DNA of 64,000 nt from Limosilactobacillus portuensis (GCF_014838735.1 NZ_JABUXQ010000007.1:1-64000), one strand, 5' to 3'. Counted from the first letter of the stretch, positions 8,366-17,814 are shown. Program-made: numbers and translations. Notes: a model not told the origin generated them from the sequence alone.

Positions 8366-8486
8366 TCGGAACATCTCCTTATCCATCTCAATTAAAATAA
8401 TTTTAACACTTACTAAATAATCTCGCTAGCCTTTCACAGCATAATTTAACGACATTTGTTATAATTTCTTAATGAAAGGGGGATGA

Positions 8487-11400
8487 GTGAAGGTGGATTT
8501 TGTACCGCTCCAAGTAAAAAGTAGTTTTTCTCTGTTAAGAAGCCCGATTCGCATTACTGAATTGGTCACAACCGCAAAGGAACGCGGTTACTCTGCAATT
8601 GCATTGACCGATAAGAATGTATTATATGGGGCAATTGATTTCTATAATGCCGCTAAAAAAGCAGGTATCAAACCAATAATCGGCTTGCAATTAACAATTG
8701 CGTTAAACAATGTTGACGGGACGAACTTGGAATTACTGTTTTTAGCTAAAAATCGGTCAGGCTACCAAAATTTAATGGAGATTTCCACTCGTCAACAAAC
8801 GAGTGAGCATGATATGCTTCCGTTAACTTTTGAACAAATTAAACCGTTTCTTTCATCACTATACGTTATTATTCCACCGCAATCGACAGTTTTTAGCTGG
8901 TTAAAAGCCGAGGATGCAGTTGTTAATCTTCTTCATGAAAGTACTGATCGGGACAGTCTCCTTTTAGGAATTAATCCCCAGTTAGACCAAATTCAACGAT
9001 CAACACTGAGCCAACTAGCAGCGAGCCATTCTTTACCATTAGTGGGGGTTAGCCCAGTTGAATATTTGAATGCAGATGATCTATTTGCCAGTAAGGTCCT
9101 TCAGGCAATTGATGCTAATACTCAGTTAGAAAACGTTGAAGAAAAAGCTAAAGAACTTGGAAAGAACTATCTTCAACCCCAGGCAGATGTTTTAGGGGCC
9201 TACCAAGCAGTCGATCTTGAGCAAGCGGCTGAAAAAACGGTCGAAATTGCAGCAAAGTGTAATATTGACTTTGAATTTAAGCAGCCCATCCTCCCGCACT
9301 TTGATACGCCAACGGGGAAATCTTCTGCTGAATATCTTCGTTACTTATGTATTGAGGGATTGAAAAAACGGCAGATTGCGCCGGGGTTAAAACTAACTGA
9401 CTATCAACAACGGTTAACTAAGGAATTAAAAGTAATCCATGAAATGGGATTCGATGACTATTTCCTGATTGTTTGGGACGTAATGCGGTTTGCTCACCGG
9501 ACAAAAATTACAACTGATCCGGGAAGAGGATCAGCCGCGGGATCATTAGTAGCTTATGCATTAGCAATTACTGATATCGATCCGCTACAATATAATCTTT
9601 TATTTGAGCGGTTCCTTAATCCCGAACGAGCTCAAATGCCGGATATTGACCTTGATATTCCTGATAATCGGCGAAGTGAGGTTCTTGAATATGTCCACCA
9701 GAAGTATGGACACAGTCGGGTGGCTCAAATTATTACTTTTGGGACGCTAGCCGCTAAGCAAGTTATTCGTGATGTGAGTCGGGTCTTTGGGTTAAACCGT
9801 TTTGCAATCAATGAATTAACAGGAGCGCTCCCCCATGGGTTGCACATTAGTCTGGCAGGGAGTTTGAAAGAGTCTCAGCGGTTACGTAACCTTTTGAACG
9901 ATCACCCAGAATATCGATTGCTATATCAAGTAGCACAAAAGCTAGAAGGTTTGCCTCGTCACTACTCAATTCATGCGGCGGGGATTGTTTTATCTGAAAA
10001 GCCGCTTCATGAAATTGTCCCTCTGCAGAACGGAAGTGAAGGGTTATTGATGACTCAGTTCCCAAAGGATACCGTGGAGGCATTAGGGCTATTAAAAATG
10101 GACTTCCTTGGTTTGCGGAATCTTTCAATAATGGATAATAGCTTAAAATTGATTCGTCAGCAAAATCCCCAATTTGATCTTTCCAAAATCTCATTAACGG
10201 ATTCTAAAACGTTAGCTCTCTTCCAAAAAGGGTTAACTGATGGTGTATTTCAATTTGAATCAGCGGGAATTAGGGAAGTATTAGTCAATCTTCATCCTGA
10301 CAGTTTTGAAGACATTGTTGCGGTTAATGCGCTTTACCGACCGGGTCCGCTTGAAAATATTCCCCATTTTATTGCTCGTAAACAGGGGAAAGAGAATTAC
10401 CAGTTGCCAGATCCATCACTAGAACCAATTTTGGGAGCAACGTATGGTATCTTAGTCTATCAGGAACAAGTAATGCAGCTAGCATCGGTAATGGCTGGAT
10501 TTAGTCTGGGTGAAGCCGATCTTTTGCGTCGTGCAATGAGTAAGAAGAAGCGTGCGACAATGGAGGGGATGCGGACTAAATTCATGAAGGGTGCTCAAGC
10601 AAATGGCTATTCGGCAGAATTAGCAGAGCGCGTTTTTAACTATATTGACCAGTTTGCTAACTACGGATTTAATCGGTCACATGCGGTTGCGTACTCAAAA
10701 ATGGCCTTTCAAATGGCTTACCTAAAAGCCAATTATCCTGCTGAATTCTTTACCGCGTTGATGAATGCTGAACCAAACGTCGATAAATTAAAGATGCATG
10801 TTCAGGATGCCCGTCGTTCAGGTGTTAAGCTAGTCGGTCCCCGGATTAATGAAAGTCAGCAGCAATTTTCACTGTCTCGGAATCAATTATTCTTCGGCTT
10901 GACTGCTATCAAGGGGCTTCGTCGCGACTTTATTCGTGAAATTCTTCAAGAACGAAACCAAAATGGTCCCTATAAGGATATTCGTAATTTCATTTCTCGC
11001 TTAGCCAGTAAATGGCAAAAGCCGGAATTAATTGCACCACTGATTTATGCGGGCGCATTTGATGATCTTGGCTATAACCGTGCCGAAATGATTGATGCAT
11101 TGCCAATGCTGATCTCTGGAATTCAATTATTTAGTAGCACTAATGAATTAGGGGCAGATCCTGAATTGCAGTCTACAATTGCTGCTCGGCAAGAGTATCC
11201 ATTAACGGAGCGCTTAGCAAAGGAAAACGAATATTTAGGGGTCTATCTTTCAGGACACCCAGTGACCCAATACCAAGATCTAGCAATTAAATACCGAGTC
11301 CAGCTAGCAAGTCATCTCCGACCTGGCCAAACGGTTGTGATATTAATGTTAATTAATCGGGTTAAAACAATTCATACTAAAAAGGATCACCGTCAAATGG

Positions 11401-11843
11401 CATTTCTTTCAGGAACGGACCAGACTGGCGAAATTGAAGCCACAGTCTTTCCGCGGCAATATACCCGATATCAGTCATTATTGAAGAGTAACCAGGTAGT
11501 GATGATTACTGGACATACAGAGCAGCGAGAGGGACATGGCCTTCAGGTAATTGTTGATCAAATTCGGGACGCTAATGAATTGCGTCAACAGCAACGCCAC
11601 ACTCAACAACGGTGGTTCTTGCGAATCATGCCAGAAAATGATAATCAGCATGTCCTCCAACAACTTTATCAGTTTATGACAGCTCATCGGGGACCTATTC
11701 CAGTGATTATTTATTATCCTGAAAATGACCAAAAAAAGATTCAACCACAGTCACGATGGTTGAATTCACAGGCTGAAACGCGTCAGGGACTGATAAAAAT
11801 CCTTGGTAAGGACAATGTTGTTCTTAAGCGAAGTCAGCAATGA
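8487..11843 (+). CDS. dnaE: DNA polymerase III alpha subunit, DnaE type
   Basis: An 1118-residue DnaE-type C-family polymerase, starting at GTG 8487 after GAAAGGGGGATGA. Order: PHP domain (about 1-210), palm/thumb/fingers with PGRGSAAGS, the catalytic PDIDLDIPD aspartates and NALYRPGPLENIP, then a helix-hairpin-helix and an OB-fold (about 950-1030) near the C-terminus. In Gram-positives DnaE extends lagging-strand primers beside PolC. The PHP site looks degenerate: the usual H-x-H near residue 10 reads QVK and the following DDHV reads DKNV. Confidence 0.95.
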   Translation: MKVDFVPLQVKSSFSLLRSPIRITELVTTAKERGYSAIALTDKNVLYGAIDFYNAAKKAGIKPIIGLQLTIALNNVDGTNLELLFLAKNRSGYQNLMEISTRQQTSEHDMLPLTFEQIKPFLSSLYVIIPPQSTVFSWLKAEDAVVNLLHESTDRDSLLLGINPQLDQIQRSTLSQLAASHSLPLVGVSPVEYLNADDLFASKVLQAIDANTQLENVEEKAKELGKNYLQPQADVLGAYQAVDLEQAAEKTVEIAAKCNIDFEFKQPILPHFDTPTGKSSAEYLRYLCIEGLKKRQIAPGLKLTDYQQRLTKELKVIHEMGFDDYFLIVWDVMRFAHRTKITTDPGRGSAAGSLVAYALAITDIDPLQYNLLFERFLNPERAQMPDIDLDIPDNRRSEVLEYVHQKYGHSRVAQIITFGTLAAKQVIRDVSRVFGLNRFAINELTGALPHGLHISLAGSLKESQRLRNLLNDHPEYRLLYQVAQKLEGLPRHYSIHAAGIVLSEKPLHEIVPLQNGSEGLLMTQFPKDTVEALGLLKMDFLGLRNLSIMDNSLKLIRQQNPQFDLSKISLTDSKTLALFQKGLTDGVFQFESAGIREVLVNLHPDSFEDIVAVNALYRPGPLENIPHFIARKQGKENYQLPDPSLEPILGATYGILVYQEQVMQLASVMAGFSLGEADLLRRAMSKKKRATMEGMRTKFMKGAQANGYSAELAERVFNYIDQFANYGFNRSHAVAYSKMAFQMAYLKANYPAEFFTALMNAEPNVDKLKMHVQDARRSGVKLVGPRINESQQQFSLSRNQLFFGLTAIKGLRRDFIREILQERNQNGPYKDIRNFISRLASKWQKPELIAPLIYAGAFDDLGYNRAEMIDALPMLISGIQLFSSTNELGADPELQSTIAARQEYPLTERLAKENEYLGVYLSGHPVTQYQDLAIKYRVQLASHLRPGQTVVILMLINRVKTIHTKKDHRQMAFLSGTDQTGEIEATVFPRQYTRYQSLLKSNQVVMITGHTEQREGHGLQVIVDQIRDANELRQQQRHTQQRWFLRIMPENDNQHVLQQLYQFMTAHRGPIPVIIYYPENDQKKIQPQSRWLNSQAETRQGLIKILGKDNVVLKRSQQ

Positions 11844-11877
11844 GTTAAAAAATTAAGAGTTAATGAGATTTATTGAA

Positions 11878-11943
11878 TGATAGCGTTTTCTTGATATCTT
11901 TTCACAAAAAAGTACAGACACAGATTTTAAAAAGTGCTATCAT
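11878..11943 (+). promoter_or_regulatory. cre-like site and promoter of pyk
   Basis: TGATAGCGTTTTCT (11878-11891) fits the CcpA cre consensus TGWNANCGNTNWCA at 13 of 14 positions. CAGACA (11915-11920), 17 bp and TATCAT (11938-11943) form a moderate promoter. The cre lies upstream of -35, the arrangement in which CcpA usually activates glycolytic genes. A roughly 70-nt leader follows. Confidence 0.5.
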
Positions 11944-12013
11944 AAGGCTGTGCAAATGAGGTATGCGATTGCAAACCGCAGTTGATGCATAAATGCAAAG
12001 GAGAGATTCATTT

Positions 12014-13435
12014 ATGAAGAAAACCAAGATTGTAAGTACACTTGGTCCTGCAAGTACAGATGTTGACACCATTGTTAAGTTAATTAATGCTGGTGCAAAT
12101 ATTTTCCGGTTTAACTTCTCACACGGTGACCACCCAGAACACTTGGGTCGGATGGAAAACGTTAAGAAGGCCGAAGAAATTACTGGTAAGCACGTTGGTT
12201 TGATGCTTGATACCAAGGGTGCTGAAATTCGGACAACTGTTCAAAAGGAAGGTAAGATTACCTACGAAATCGGCGACAAGGTTCGTATTTCCATGGATCC
12301 TTCAATCGAAGGTACTCATGACAAGATTGCCGTTACTTACCCAGGCCTTTACGATGATACTCATGTTGGTGGCCACGTCCTCTTCGATGATGGTTTAATT
12401 GACATGTTGATCGACGAAAAGGATGAAGAACACAAGGAACTTGTTTGCCATGTTCTTAACCATGGTGTACTTGGTTCTCGGAAGGGTGTTAACGCTCCTG
12501 GCGTTTCTATCAACTTACCAGGAATTACTGAAAAGGATAGCAGTGATATCTGCTTCGGTTTGGATAACAAGATTAATTACATTTCAGCTTCATTCGTTCG
12601 TAAGGCTCAAGACGTCCTTGATATCCGTGAACTCCTTAAGGAAAAGAACATGGAAGACGTTCAAATCTTCCCTAAGATTGAATCACAAGAAGGTATCGAC
12701 AACTTCGAAGAAATCATTGAAGTTTCTGATGGTTTGATGGTTCCTCGTGGTGACATGGGTGTTGAAATTCCTGCTGAAAATGTGCCAATTGTTCAAAAGC
12801 ACATGATCAAGCGTTGTAACGAATTAGGTAAGCCAGTTATTACTGCTACCCAAATGCTTGACTCAATGCAAGAAAACCCACGGCCAACTCGTGCCGAAGT
12901 ATCTGACGTTGCTAACGCTGTCTTTGACGGTACCGATGCAACCATGCTTTCTGGTGAAAGTGCTAACGGTGACTACCCTGTTAAGTCAGTTGCCATGATG
13001 AACGCTATTGACATTAAGGCTGAAAACCACCTTTGGGAATTTGGTACTGAAAAGTTTGATTGGGATAAGTCAGACGTTACTGAAACTATCGGTTCCGCTG
13101 TTGCTAATGCTGCTAAGGACTTAGATATTCACACTATTGTTGCTTACACTGCATCTGGTTACACTGCTAAGATGATTTCTAAGTACCGTCCTAACGCTGA
13201 TATCGTTGCTCTTACACCTAACGAACGGGTAGAACGCGGTTTGATGATCAACTGGGGTGTTCAACCATTCGTTGTTGACGAAATGAGCAACACTGATAAG
13301 ATGTTCGACTTGGCTGCCAAGAAGGCTGTAGAACTTGGCTTTGCTAAGAAGGGCGACAAGATTATTGTTGTTGCCGGTGTACCTTTGGGTGTTAAGGGTG
13401 CTACTAACATGATGCGGATTAAGACTATTGACTAA
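12014..13435 (+). CDS. pyk: Pyruvate kinase
   Basis: A 473-residue pyruvate kinase that makes pyruvate and ATP from phosphoenolpyruvate and ADP. The ATG at 12014 follows AAAGGAGAG. Family motifs include the N-terminal KIVSTLGPAS, FRFNFSHG, the active-site lysine region FPKIESQEG, VPRGDMGVEIP and TATQMLDSM. It lacks the extra C-terminal PEP-utiliser-like domain found in Bacillus enzymes. dnaE lies directly upstream with no pfkA, unlike homofermentative lactobacilli, where pfkA sits between them. Codon use is strongly biased as for highly expressed genes. Confidence 0.97.
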   Translation: MKKTKIVSTLGPASTDVDTIVKLINAGANIFRFNFSHGDHPEHLGRMENVKKAEEITGKHVGLMLDTKGAEIRTTVQKEGKITYEIGDKVRISMDPSIEGTHDKIAVTYPGLYDDTHVGGHVLFDDGLIDMLIDEKDEEHKELVCHVLNHGVLGSRKGVNAPGVSINLPGITEKDSSDICFGLDNKINYISASFVRKAQDVLDIRELLKEKNMEDVQIFPKIESQEGIDNFEEIIEVSDGLMVPRGDMGVEIPAENVPIVQKHMIKRCNELGKPVITATQMLDSMQENPRPTRAEVSDVANAVFDGTDATMLSGESANGDYPVKSVAMMNAIDIKAENHLWEFGTEKFDWDKSDVTETIGSAVANAAKDLDIHTIVAYTASGYTAKMISKYRPNADIVALTPNERVERGLMINWGVQPFVVDEMSNTDKMFDLAAKKAVELGFAKKGDKIIVVAGVPLGVKGATNMMRIKTID

Positions 13436-13463
13436 TTAGTCCTATAAAGTTATCAGAATAATG

Positions 13464-13497
13464 AAAGAAGTTGAGAGGAACTCTCAGCTTCTTTTTG
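13464..13497 (+). terminator. Terminator after pyk
   Basis: AAAGAAGTTGAGAG pairs with CTCTCAGCTTCTTT around a GAA loop, with a T-run after it. A typical rho-independent terminator. Confidence 0.9.
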
Positions 13498-13586
13498 TTT
13501 CCCGTAATACTAGTAAAATTGATTAGAGCCGTGTAAAATTATTTATTAGTAAAATGAAATCGGATTAATGAAAGTGGGATTAGTTG

Positions 13587-14483
13587 ATGAATTCAGCATT
13601 AGGAAAAGTTGTTACAGCAGTGATGATTGATGAGAACGAAAAGGATTATTTTGTCCAACCTGATCGTAACGGGCAAACATACCGGTTACCAAAAGACGAG
13701 AGCCCTCAAGTCTTGCATATTGGTGGGCAAGTTCGGGGATTTGTCTACGAAAATGAAGATCACCAACTACAAATGACATGTAAGCATATTCCAACCGTTC
13801 AGGTGGATCATTATGACTACGGAACTGTAGTTAGTGTCCGTCGAGATTTAGGAGTATTCGTTGATATTGGTTTGCCAAATAAGGATATTGCAGTTTCCTT
13901 AGACGATCTGCCATCATTAAAGCACCTTTGGCCACAACCAGGCGATCGGCTTCTCCTCGCGCTTCAAGTAGATGATAAGAACCGGATTTGGGGTAAGCTA
14001 GCAGATGAGCAGATTTATCAGGCTATTTCGACTGCTCCTAATAAACGACTGTTGAATCAGGATACTTATGCAACTGTTTATCGATTAAAAATGAGTGGTA
14101 CCTTTGTATTAACTGATGGTTACCACCTTGGCTACATTCATCCAAGTGAACGTGATCAGGAACCACGTCTTGGTCAACGAGTGAAAGCTCGAGTAATTGG
14201 TCTTTCTTCTCATGGCGGATTGAACCTGTCTCTCAAGCCCCGAGCTTATCAAGCAATTAACGAGGATGCAAAAATGCTTCTTGCAATGTTAGAGCATAAT
14301 CCCAACCATCGTTTGCCATATACTGATAAAACTGACCCAGGTGTAATACGAGAAGTCTTTGGAATTAGTAAGGGACAATTTAAGCGAGCAATCGGGCACC
14401 TCTTAAAAGCCGACTTAGTGAGGGAAGAGGAAGGGCAACTAGTTCTCCGAGAAAAGAAGAATGATAATGCAGGAAACAATTGA
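13587..14483 (+). CDS. cvfB: S1-domain RNA-binding protein, CvfB family
   Basis: A 298-residue protein with tandem S1-like OB folds (about residues 1-60, 65-140 and 145-215) and a C-terminal winged-helix segment (FGISKGQFKRAIGHLLKADLV). This is the CvfB/YitL architecture, an RNA-binding regulator in Firmicutes. The ATG at 13587 is favoured over the TTG just before it. Its end overlaps the start of the XerD-like gene, so the two are translationally coupled. Confidence 0.85.
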   Translation: MNSALGKVVTAVMIDENEKDYFVQPDRNGQTYRLPKDESPQVLHIGGQVRGFVYENEDHQLQMTCKHIPTVQVDHYDYGTVVSVRRDLGVFVDIGLPNKDIAVSLDDLPSLKHLWPQPGDRLLLALQVDDKNRIWGKLADEQIYQAISTAPNKRLLNQDTYATVYRLKMSGTFVLTDGYHLGYIHPSERDQEPRLGQRVKARVIGLSSHGGLNLSLKPRAYQAINEDAKMLLAMLEHNPNHRLPYTDKTDPGVIREVFGISKGQFKRAIGHLLKADLVREEEGQLVLREKKNDNAGNN

Positions 14484-15345
14484 TCACTTTATTAACTATT
14501 TAATGACTCAAAAGGGCCGTTCACGAAATACAGGAGAAAGTTATCGCCACGACTTAGAACAATGTGCAGCTTTCTTTGCCGCCAACGGGATTAATACGTG
14601 GCAGGAAGTAGACCAGTATGCGGTAATTAATGTTATTGCTGAGATGAAACATGAGGATCGTGCTAGTACCACAATTAATCGGACAATCTCAAGTCTTCGC
14701 CAACTTTATCGTTACCTTTTACGTCGACATGAGGTTCAGGTAAATCCAATGGACTATATCGATCTTGAAGAAGTAGCAGTAAGAAAGACTCCCGTAACGT
14801 TATCCCAACAAGAGATTGAGCAGTTGTTTGCGATCCCTGACACAACTACGGTTATTGGCTTGCGTGACCGGACGCTGCTAGAGTTGATGTATGGGACGGG
14901 AATGCTGGTTAGTGAATTAATAACTTTAAAGCGGTCGCAGATTCATTTTGATTTACAAATCCTGCAACTTCAAGATAATCCTCGTCACCAACGCATTGTT
15001 CCTCTTGGTAAAATGGCTAAGGAATGGTTAGTAAAATACCTTAAAGCAACGGCAGACAATTCGAGTGACTATGTTTTTTTAAATGCTCGTGGCGGTCAAA
15101 TGACACGACAGGGGGTTTGGAAAAACTTTAAGGAGATTGTTAGGAAATCTGGCTTATCAAAGGAAATTACATTACAAACGCTTCGCCATACCTTCACCGC
15201 AGACTTATTAAAAAATGGTGCTAGTTGGCAAGCGGTCCAGGCGCTCCTTGGCCGAGAAACTGGTCGAGAAAGTTTTGAGTCGTATACTCGTTTTAATACG
15301 CAAGAACTTGTGGCAATTTATCATCGCTGTCACCCACGAGCTTGA
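14461..15345 (+). CDS. XerD-like tyrosine recombinase with degenerate active site
   Basis: About 294 residues (a second ATG lies at 14467). It has an N-terminal SAM-like core-binding domain (1-100) and a C-terminal recombinase fold. The catalytic tyrosine region survives (ESYTRF) and one arginine survives in TLRHTF. However, the first catalytic arginine position reads MLVSE instead of LRVSE, the HxxR histidine reads Q, and the third histidine position reads LLGR. It resembles the streptococcal XerD-like proteins that sit by scpA and do not recombine dif. The neighbours ribT, scpA, scpB and rluB match that locus. Confidence 0.8.
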   Translation: MIMQETIDHFINYLMTQKGRSRNTGESYRHDLEQCAAFFAANGINTWQEVDQYAVINVIAEMKHEDRASTTINRTISSLRQLYRYLLRRHEVQVNPMDYIDLEEVAVRKTPVTLSQQEIEQLFAIPDTTTVIGLRDRTLLELMYGTGMLVSELITLKRSQIHFDLQILQLQDNPRHQRIVPLGKMAKEWLVKYLKATADNSSDYVFLNARGGQMTRQGVWKNFKEIVRKSGLSKEITLQTLRHTFTADLLKNGASWQAVQALLGRETGRESFESYTRFNTQELVAIYHRCHPRA

Positions 15346-15368
15346 ATTAATTAAAAAGGGAGGAAAGT

Positions 15369-15728
15369 ATGCTAGTTAAATACCGGAAAGACTATCAAAA
15401 AATTGCAATGGGTCTCCTATCCTTTCTTCCAGAATTACGAGATTACGATCAGCTAGCAAGCGCGATCAAATTTTCTTTAGATAAAAATTACCAGATATTC
15501 TTATGGAAAGATACTGAGGATAACCATTTTATTGGGATCATTGTGATAGAGGTAGGAGAAAAGTACGTCTTGGTTCGCCACCTTTCTTTTACGCCGACTG
15601 ATCGTTCTGGAAAAAATGTTTATGCGCTATTAACTGCAATTCATGAGCAATACCAAGATCGTCGGTTAATGGGAACGTTAAAAACACAACCACTAATATC
15701 AAACTGGGAGCGAAACAATGAAAAATGA
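15369..15728 (+). CDS. ribT: RibT-like GNAT acetyltransferase
   Basis: A 119-residue protein beginning MLVKYRKDYQKIAMGLLSFL, as RibT proteins do. The single GNAT-like fold has a central beta strand FIGIIVIEVGEKYVLVRHLSF and a C-terminal helix. RibT is historically linked to riboflavin operons in Bacillus but its substrate is not established. Here the rib biosynthesis genes are absent and it lies in the scp operon, overlapping scpA by 11 nt. Confidence 0.8.
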   Translation: MLVKYRKDYQKIAMGLLSFLPELRDYDQLASAIKFSLDKNYQIFLWKDTEDNHFIGIIVIEVGEKYVLVRHLSFTPTDRSGKNVYALLTAIHEQYQDRRLMGTLKTQPLISNWERNNEK

Positions 15729-16491
15729 TCAAGAAGTGATTCCACGGTATCCTTTTCAGCCTACTTTAAAGATTGGTGGCTTTGAAGGACCACTCGATCT
15801 CCTTTTACACTTGATTCGTCAATCAAAGATGGATGTTTATGATATTCAAATTGAGCAGATTACTCAACAATACTTTGATTATTTACGGGCGATGAAAAGT
15901 CACCAACTTGAAGTAGCTGGTGATTATTTTGTGATGGCAGCAACGTTAATGAATATAAAGAGTCGCTTATTACTACCACAACCAGAAGTAGAAGAAGAGG
16001 AAACAAACGAAGAAGTGGTAGACCCGCGACAAGAATTAGTTGAACAATTACTGGAATATCAGCGTTACCAAAAAGCAGCCTCTCATTTAAAAGATAAGGC
16101 TGATTTTCGCCAAGCTGAATATACCAGACCAGCAATGCATGTTCCTGCTGAGATGATTGCGCAGCATGTTGAGCCGGGAGTTACCCTTGGCCAGCTTCAA
16201 CGAGCATTTGCAGACGTTCTTCGGCGACGCCAATTAACCGCACCGGTTCACGAGACGGTGGCAGCGGAAAAAATTAGTGTTGCTCAACGGATGAACCAGG
16301 TCTTTGCAACTGTTAAGCAGGCAGCAACGAGGTTTAATGATTTGTTTGTTGGTCAGTGTACCCGTGACGAACTAGTAACAACCTTTTTAGCAGTGTTAGA
16401 GTTAACCAAACATCAGGCGATTGCTGTTCATCAGAACGAGTTATTCGGGCCAATTATTTTAGTGGAGGGATCAAAGAGTGAACAATATTGA
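15718..16491 (+). CDS. scpA: Segregation and condensation protein A
   Basis: A 257-residue kleisin subunit of the SMC-ScpAB condensin complex. The N-terminal LKIGGFEGPLDLLLHLIR and the helical SMC-binding region (about 20-100) are conserved, followed by an acidic linker (VEEEETNEEVVDP) and the C-terminal winged-helix domain. It overlaps both neighbours, as expected for stoichiometric synthesis with ScpB. It helps compact and segregate the nucleoid. Confidence 0.95.
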   Translation: MKNDQEVIPRYPFQPTLKIGGFEGPLDLLLHLIRQSKMDVYDIQIEQITQQYFDYLRAMKSHQLEVAGDYFVMAATLMNIKSRLLLPQPEVEEEETNEEVVDPRQELVEQLLEYQRYQKAASHLKDKADFRQAEYTRPAMHVPAEMIAQHVEPGVTLGQLQRAFADVLRRRQLTAPVHETVAAEKISVAQRMNQVFATVKQAATRFNDLFVGQCTRDELVTTFLAVLELTKHQAIAVHQNELFGPIILVEGSKSEQY

Positions 16492-17803
16492 GCCGACAAA
16501 TCTAGCTAAAATTGAGGGGCTCCTTTTTATTAGTGGAGATGAAGGAATTACGTTAGGCGACTTATCAAAAATTACCGGTTTTATGAAGCCGGCGATACTT
16601 GGATTGCTTCAACGATTAAAAACAAGGTATGAAAACGATCCTAATTCAGCACTTGTGTTATTAAATAGTGGCGATACATACCGGTTAGCAACTAAACACG
16701 AGTTGTCGCCAGTTATTAAGCATTATTTTGAAGTGCCGCTAACGATTCCGCTAACACGAGCATTGTTGGAGGTCTTGGCGATTGTTGCTTACCGTCAACC
16801 AATTACTCGTTTAGAGATTGATGATATTCGTGGTGTTCAGAGTTCAGGTTCACTTCAGAAATTAATGGTTCGGGGACTGCTTGATACTCATGGGCGATTG
16901 GATGCTCCCGGAAGGCCGTTCTTATATGTAACAACGGATAGCTTTTTAGATTATTTTGGCCTATCTTCGTTGAAGGAGTTACCACCACTAGCTAAACAAG
17001 AAGATCTCGATTTGGATGACATGAATGGTGATTTGTTCTTGGAAGCCTTACAGGCACGACAAAAACAACAGGAGGAAGAAATGGAACGTCTACAAAAGGT
17101 AATGGCTGAAGCAGGAGTAGCATCGCGCCGAGCTTCAGAAAAATTAATTGCTAACGGTCACGTTCAAGTTAATGGAAAGACCGTGACAGAAATGGGAATT
17201 AAGGTTGGTGACCATGATGAAGTTGTGGTTGATGGTGTGCCGTTACACCGGGAAGCTCATGTCTACTACTTATTAAATAAGCCCCGCGCTGTCATTACGA
17301 GTGCTCATGATGATAAGGGACGGCGAACGGTTGTGGATATCTTAAAGGAAGAAGGAGTAGAAGAACGGGTCTACCCGGTCGGGAGGTTAGACTATGATAC
17401 TACTGGTATTCTACTATTGACTAATGATGGAGAACTTGCCAATCGACTAATGCACCCAAAATTTGAAGTAGAGAAAACATATATTGCAAAGGTGCGGGGA
17501 ATCATTAATAATAATGATTTGAAGCAATTGCGAATTGGTGTTGAGGTTAATGGTCGGTTAACCAAAAAGGCAAAGAGTCGGTTAATTGAGACTGACCATA
17601 AAAAGCAGACTAGTTTAGTCAAGTTAACAATCCATGAGGGACGTTATCACCAAGTTAAGCTAATGTTTGATGCAATCCACCATCCTGTAATAAAACTTCA
17701 TCGCGAAACCTATGGACCATTAGATCTCCATGGCTTGCAGTATGGTGAGTTTAGGGAGTTAAAACAGGACGAGGTTAAGCTTTTAAAGAAGATCAGCAAA
17801 TAA
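16478..17803 (+). CDS. scpB: ScpB fused in frame to pseudouridine synthase RluB
   Basis: One open frame of 441 codons. Residues about 1-200 are ScpB (IEGLLFISGDEGITLGDL and two winged helices, with EVLAIVAYRQPITRLEIDDIRG), the condensin subunit that binds ScpA. Residues 202-441 are a complete RluB. There is no stop between them; the junction reads RQKQQEEEMERLQK. ScpB normally ends at about this length as a separate protein, so the fusion arises from loss of the stop. A strong internal ribosome binding site precedes the RluB start, so separate RluB can still be made. Confidence 0.85.
   Translation: MNNIEPTNLAKIEGLLFISGDEGITLGDLSKITGFMKPAILGLLQRLKTRYENDPNSALVLLNSGDTYRLATKHELSPVIKHYFEVPLTIPLTRALLEVLAIVAYRQPITRLEIDDIRGVQSSGSLQKLMVRGLLDTHGRLDAPGRPFLYVTTDSFLDYFGLSSLKELPPLAKQEDLDLDDMNGDLFLEALQARQKQQEEEMERLQKVMAEAGVASRRASEKLIANGHVQVNGKTVTEMGIKVGDHDEVVVDGVPLHREAHVYYLLNKPRAVITSAHDDKGRRTVVDILKEEGVEERVYPVGRLDYDTTGILLLTNDGELANRLMHPKFEVEKTYIAKVRGIINNNDLKQLRIGVEVNGRLTKKAKSRLIETDHKKQTSLVKLTIHEGRYHQVKLMFDAIHHPVIKLHRETYGPLDLHGLQYGEFRELKQDEVKLLKKISK
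17081..17803 (+). CDS. rluB: 23S rRNA pseudouridine synthase RluB (nested start)
   Basis: A 240-residue product starting at ATG 17081 inside the ScpB-RluB frame, with GGAGG at 17071-17075. The S4 RNA-binding domain (RLQKVMAEAGVASRRASEKL, about residues 3-60) is followed by the RsuA/RluB catalytic domain with VGRLDYDTTGILLLTNDG, whose aspartate is the catalytic nucleophile. It modifies a uridine in helix 89 of 23S rRNA in characterised members. Whether separate protein, fusion or both are made cannot be seen from sequence. Confidence 0.8.
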   Translation: MERLQKVMAEAGVASRRASEKLIANGHVQVNGKTVTEMGIKVGDHDEVVVDGVPLHREAHVYYLLNKPRAVITSAHDDKGRRTVVDILKEEGVEERVYPVGRLDYDTTGILLLTNDGELANRLMHPKFEVEKTYIAKVRGIINNNDLKQLRIGVEVNGRLTKKAKSRLIETDHKKQTSLVKLTIHEGRYHQVKLMFDAIHHPVIKLHRETYGPLDLHGLQYGEFRELKQDEVKLLKKISK

Positions 17804-17814
17804 AACGTCAAGCG

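Noticed and set aside
9847-10194. A 115-codon leftward open frame
   Set aside because: It lies wholly within dnaE, lacks a start site and resembles no family.
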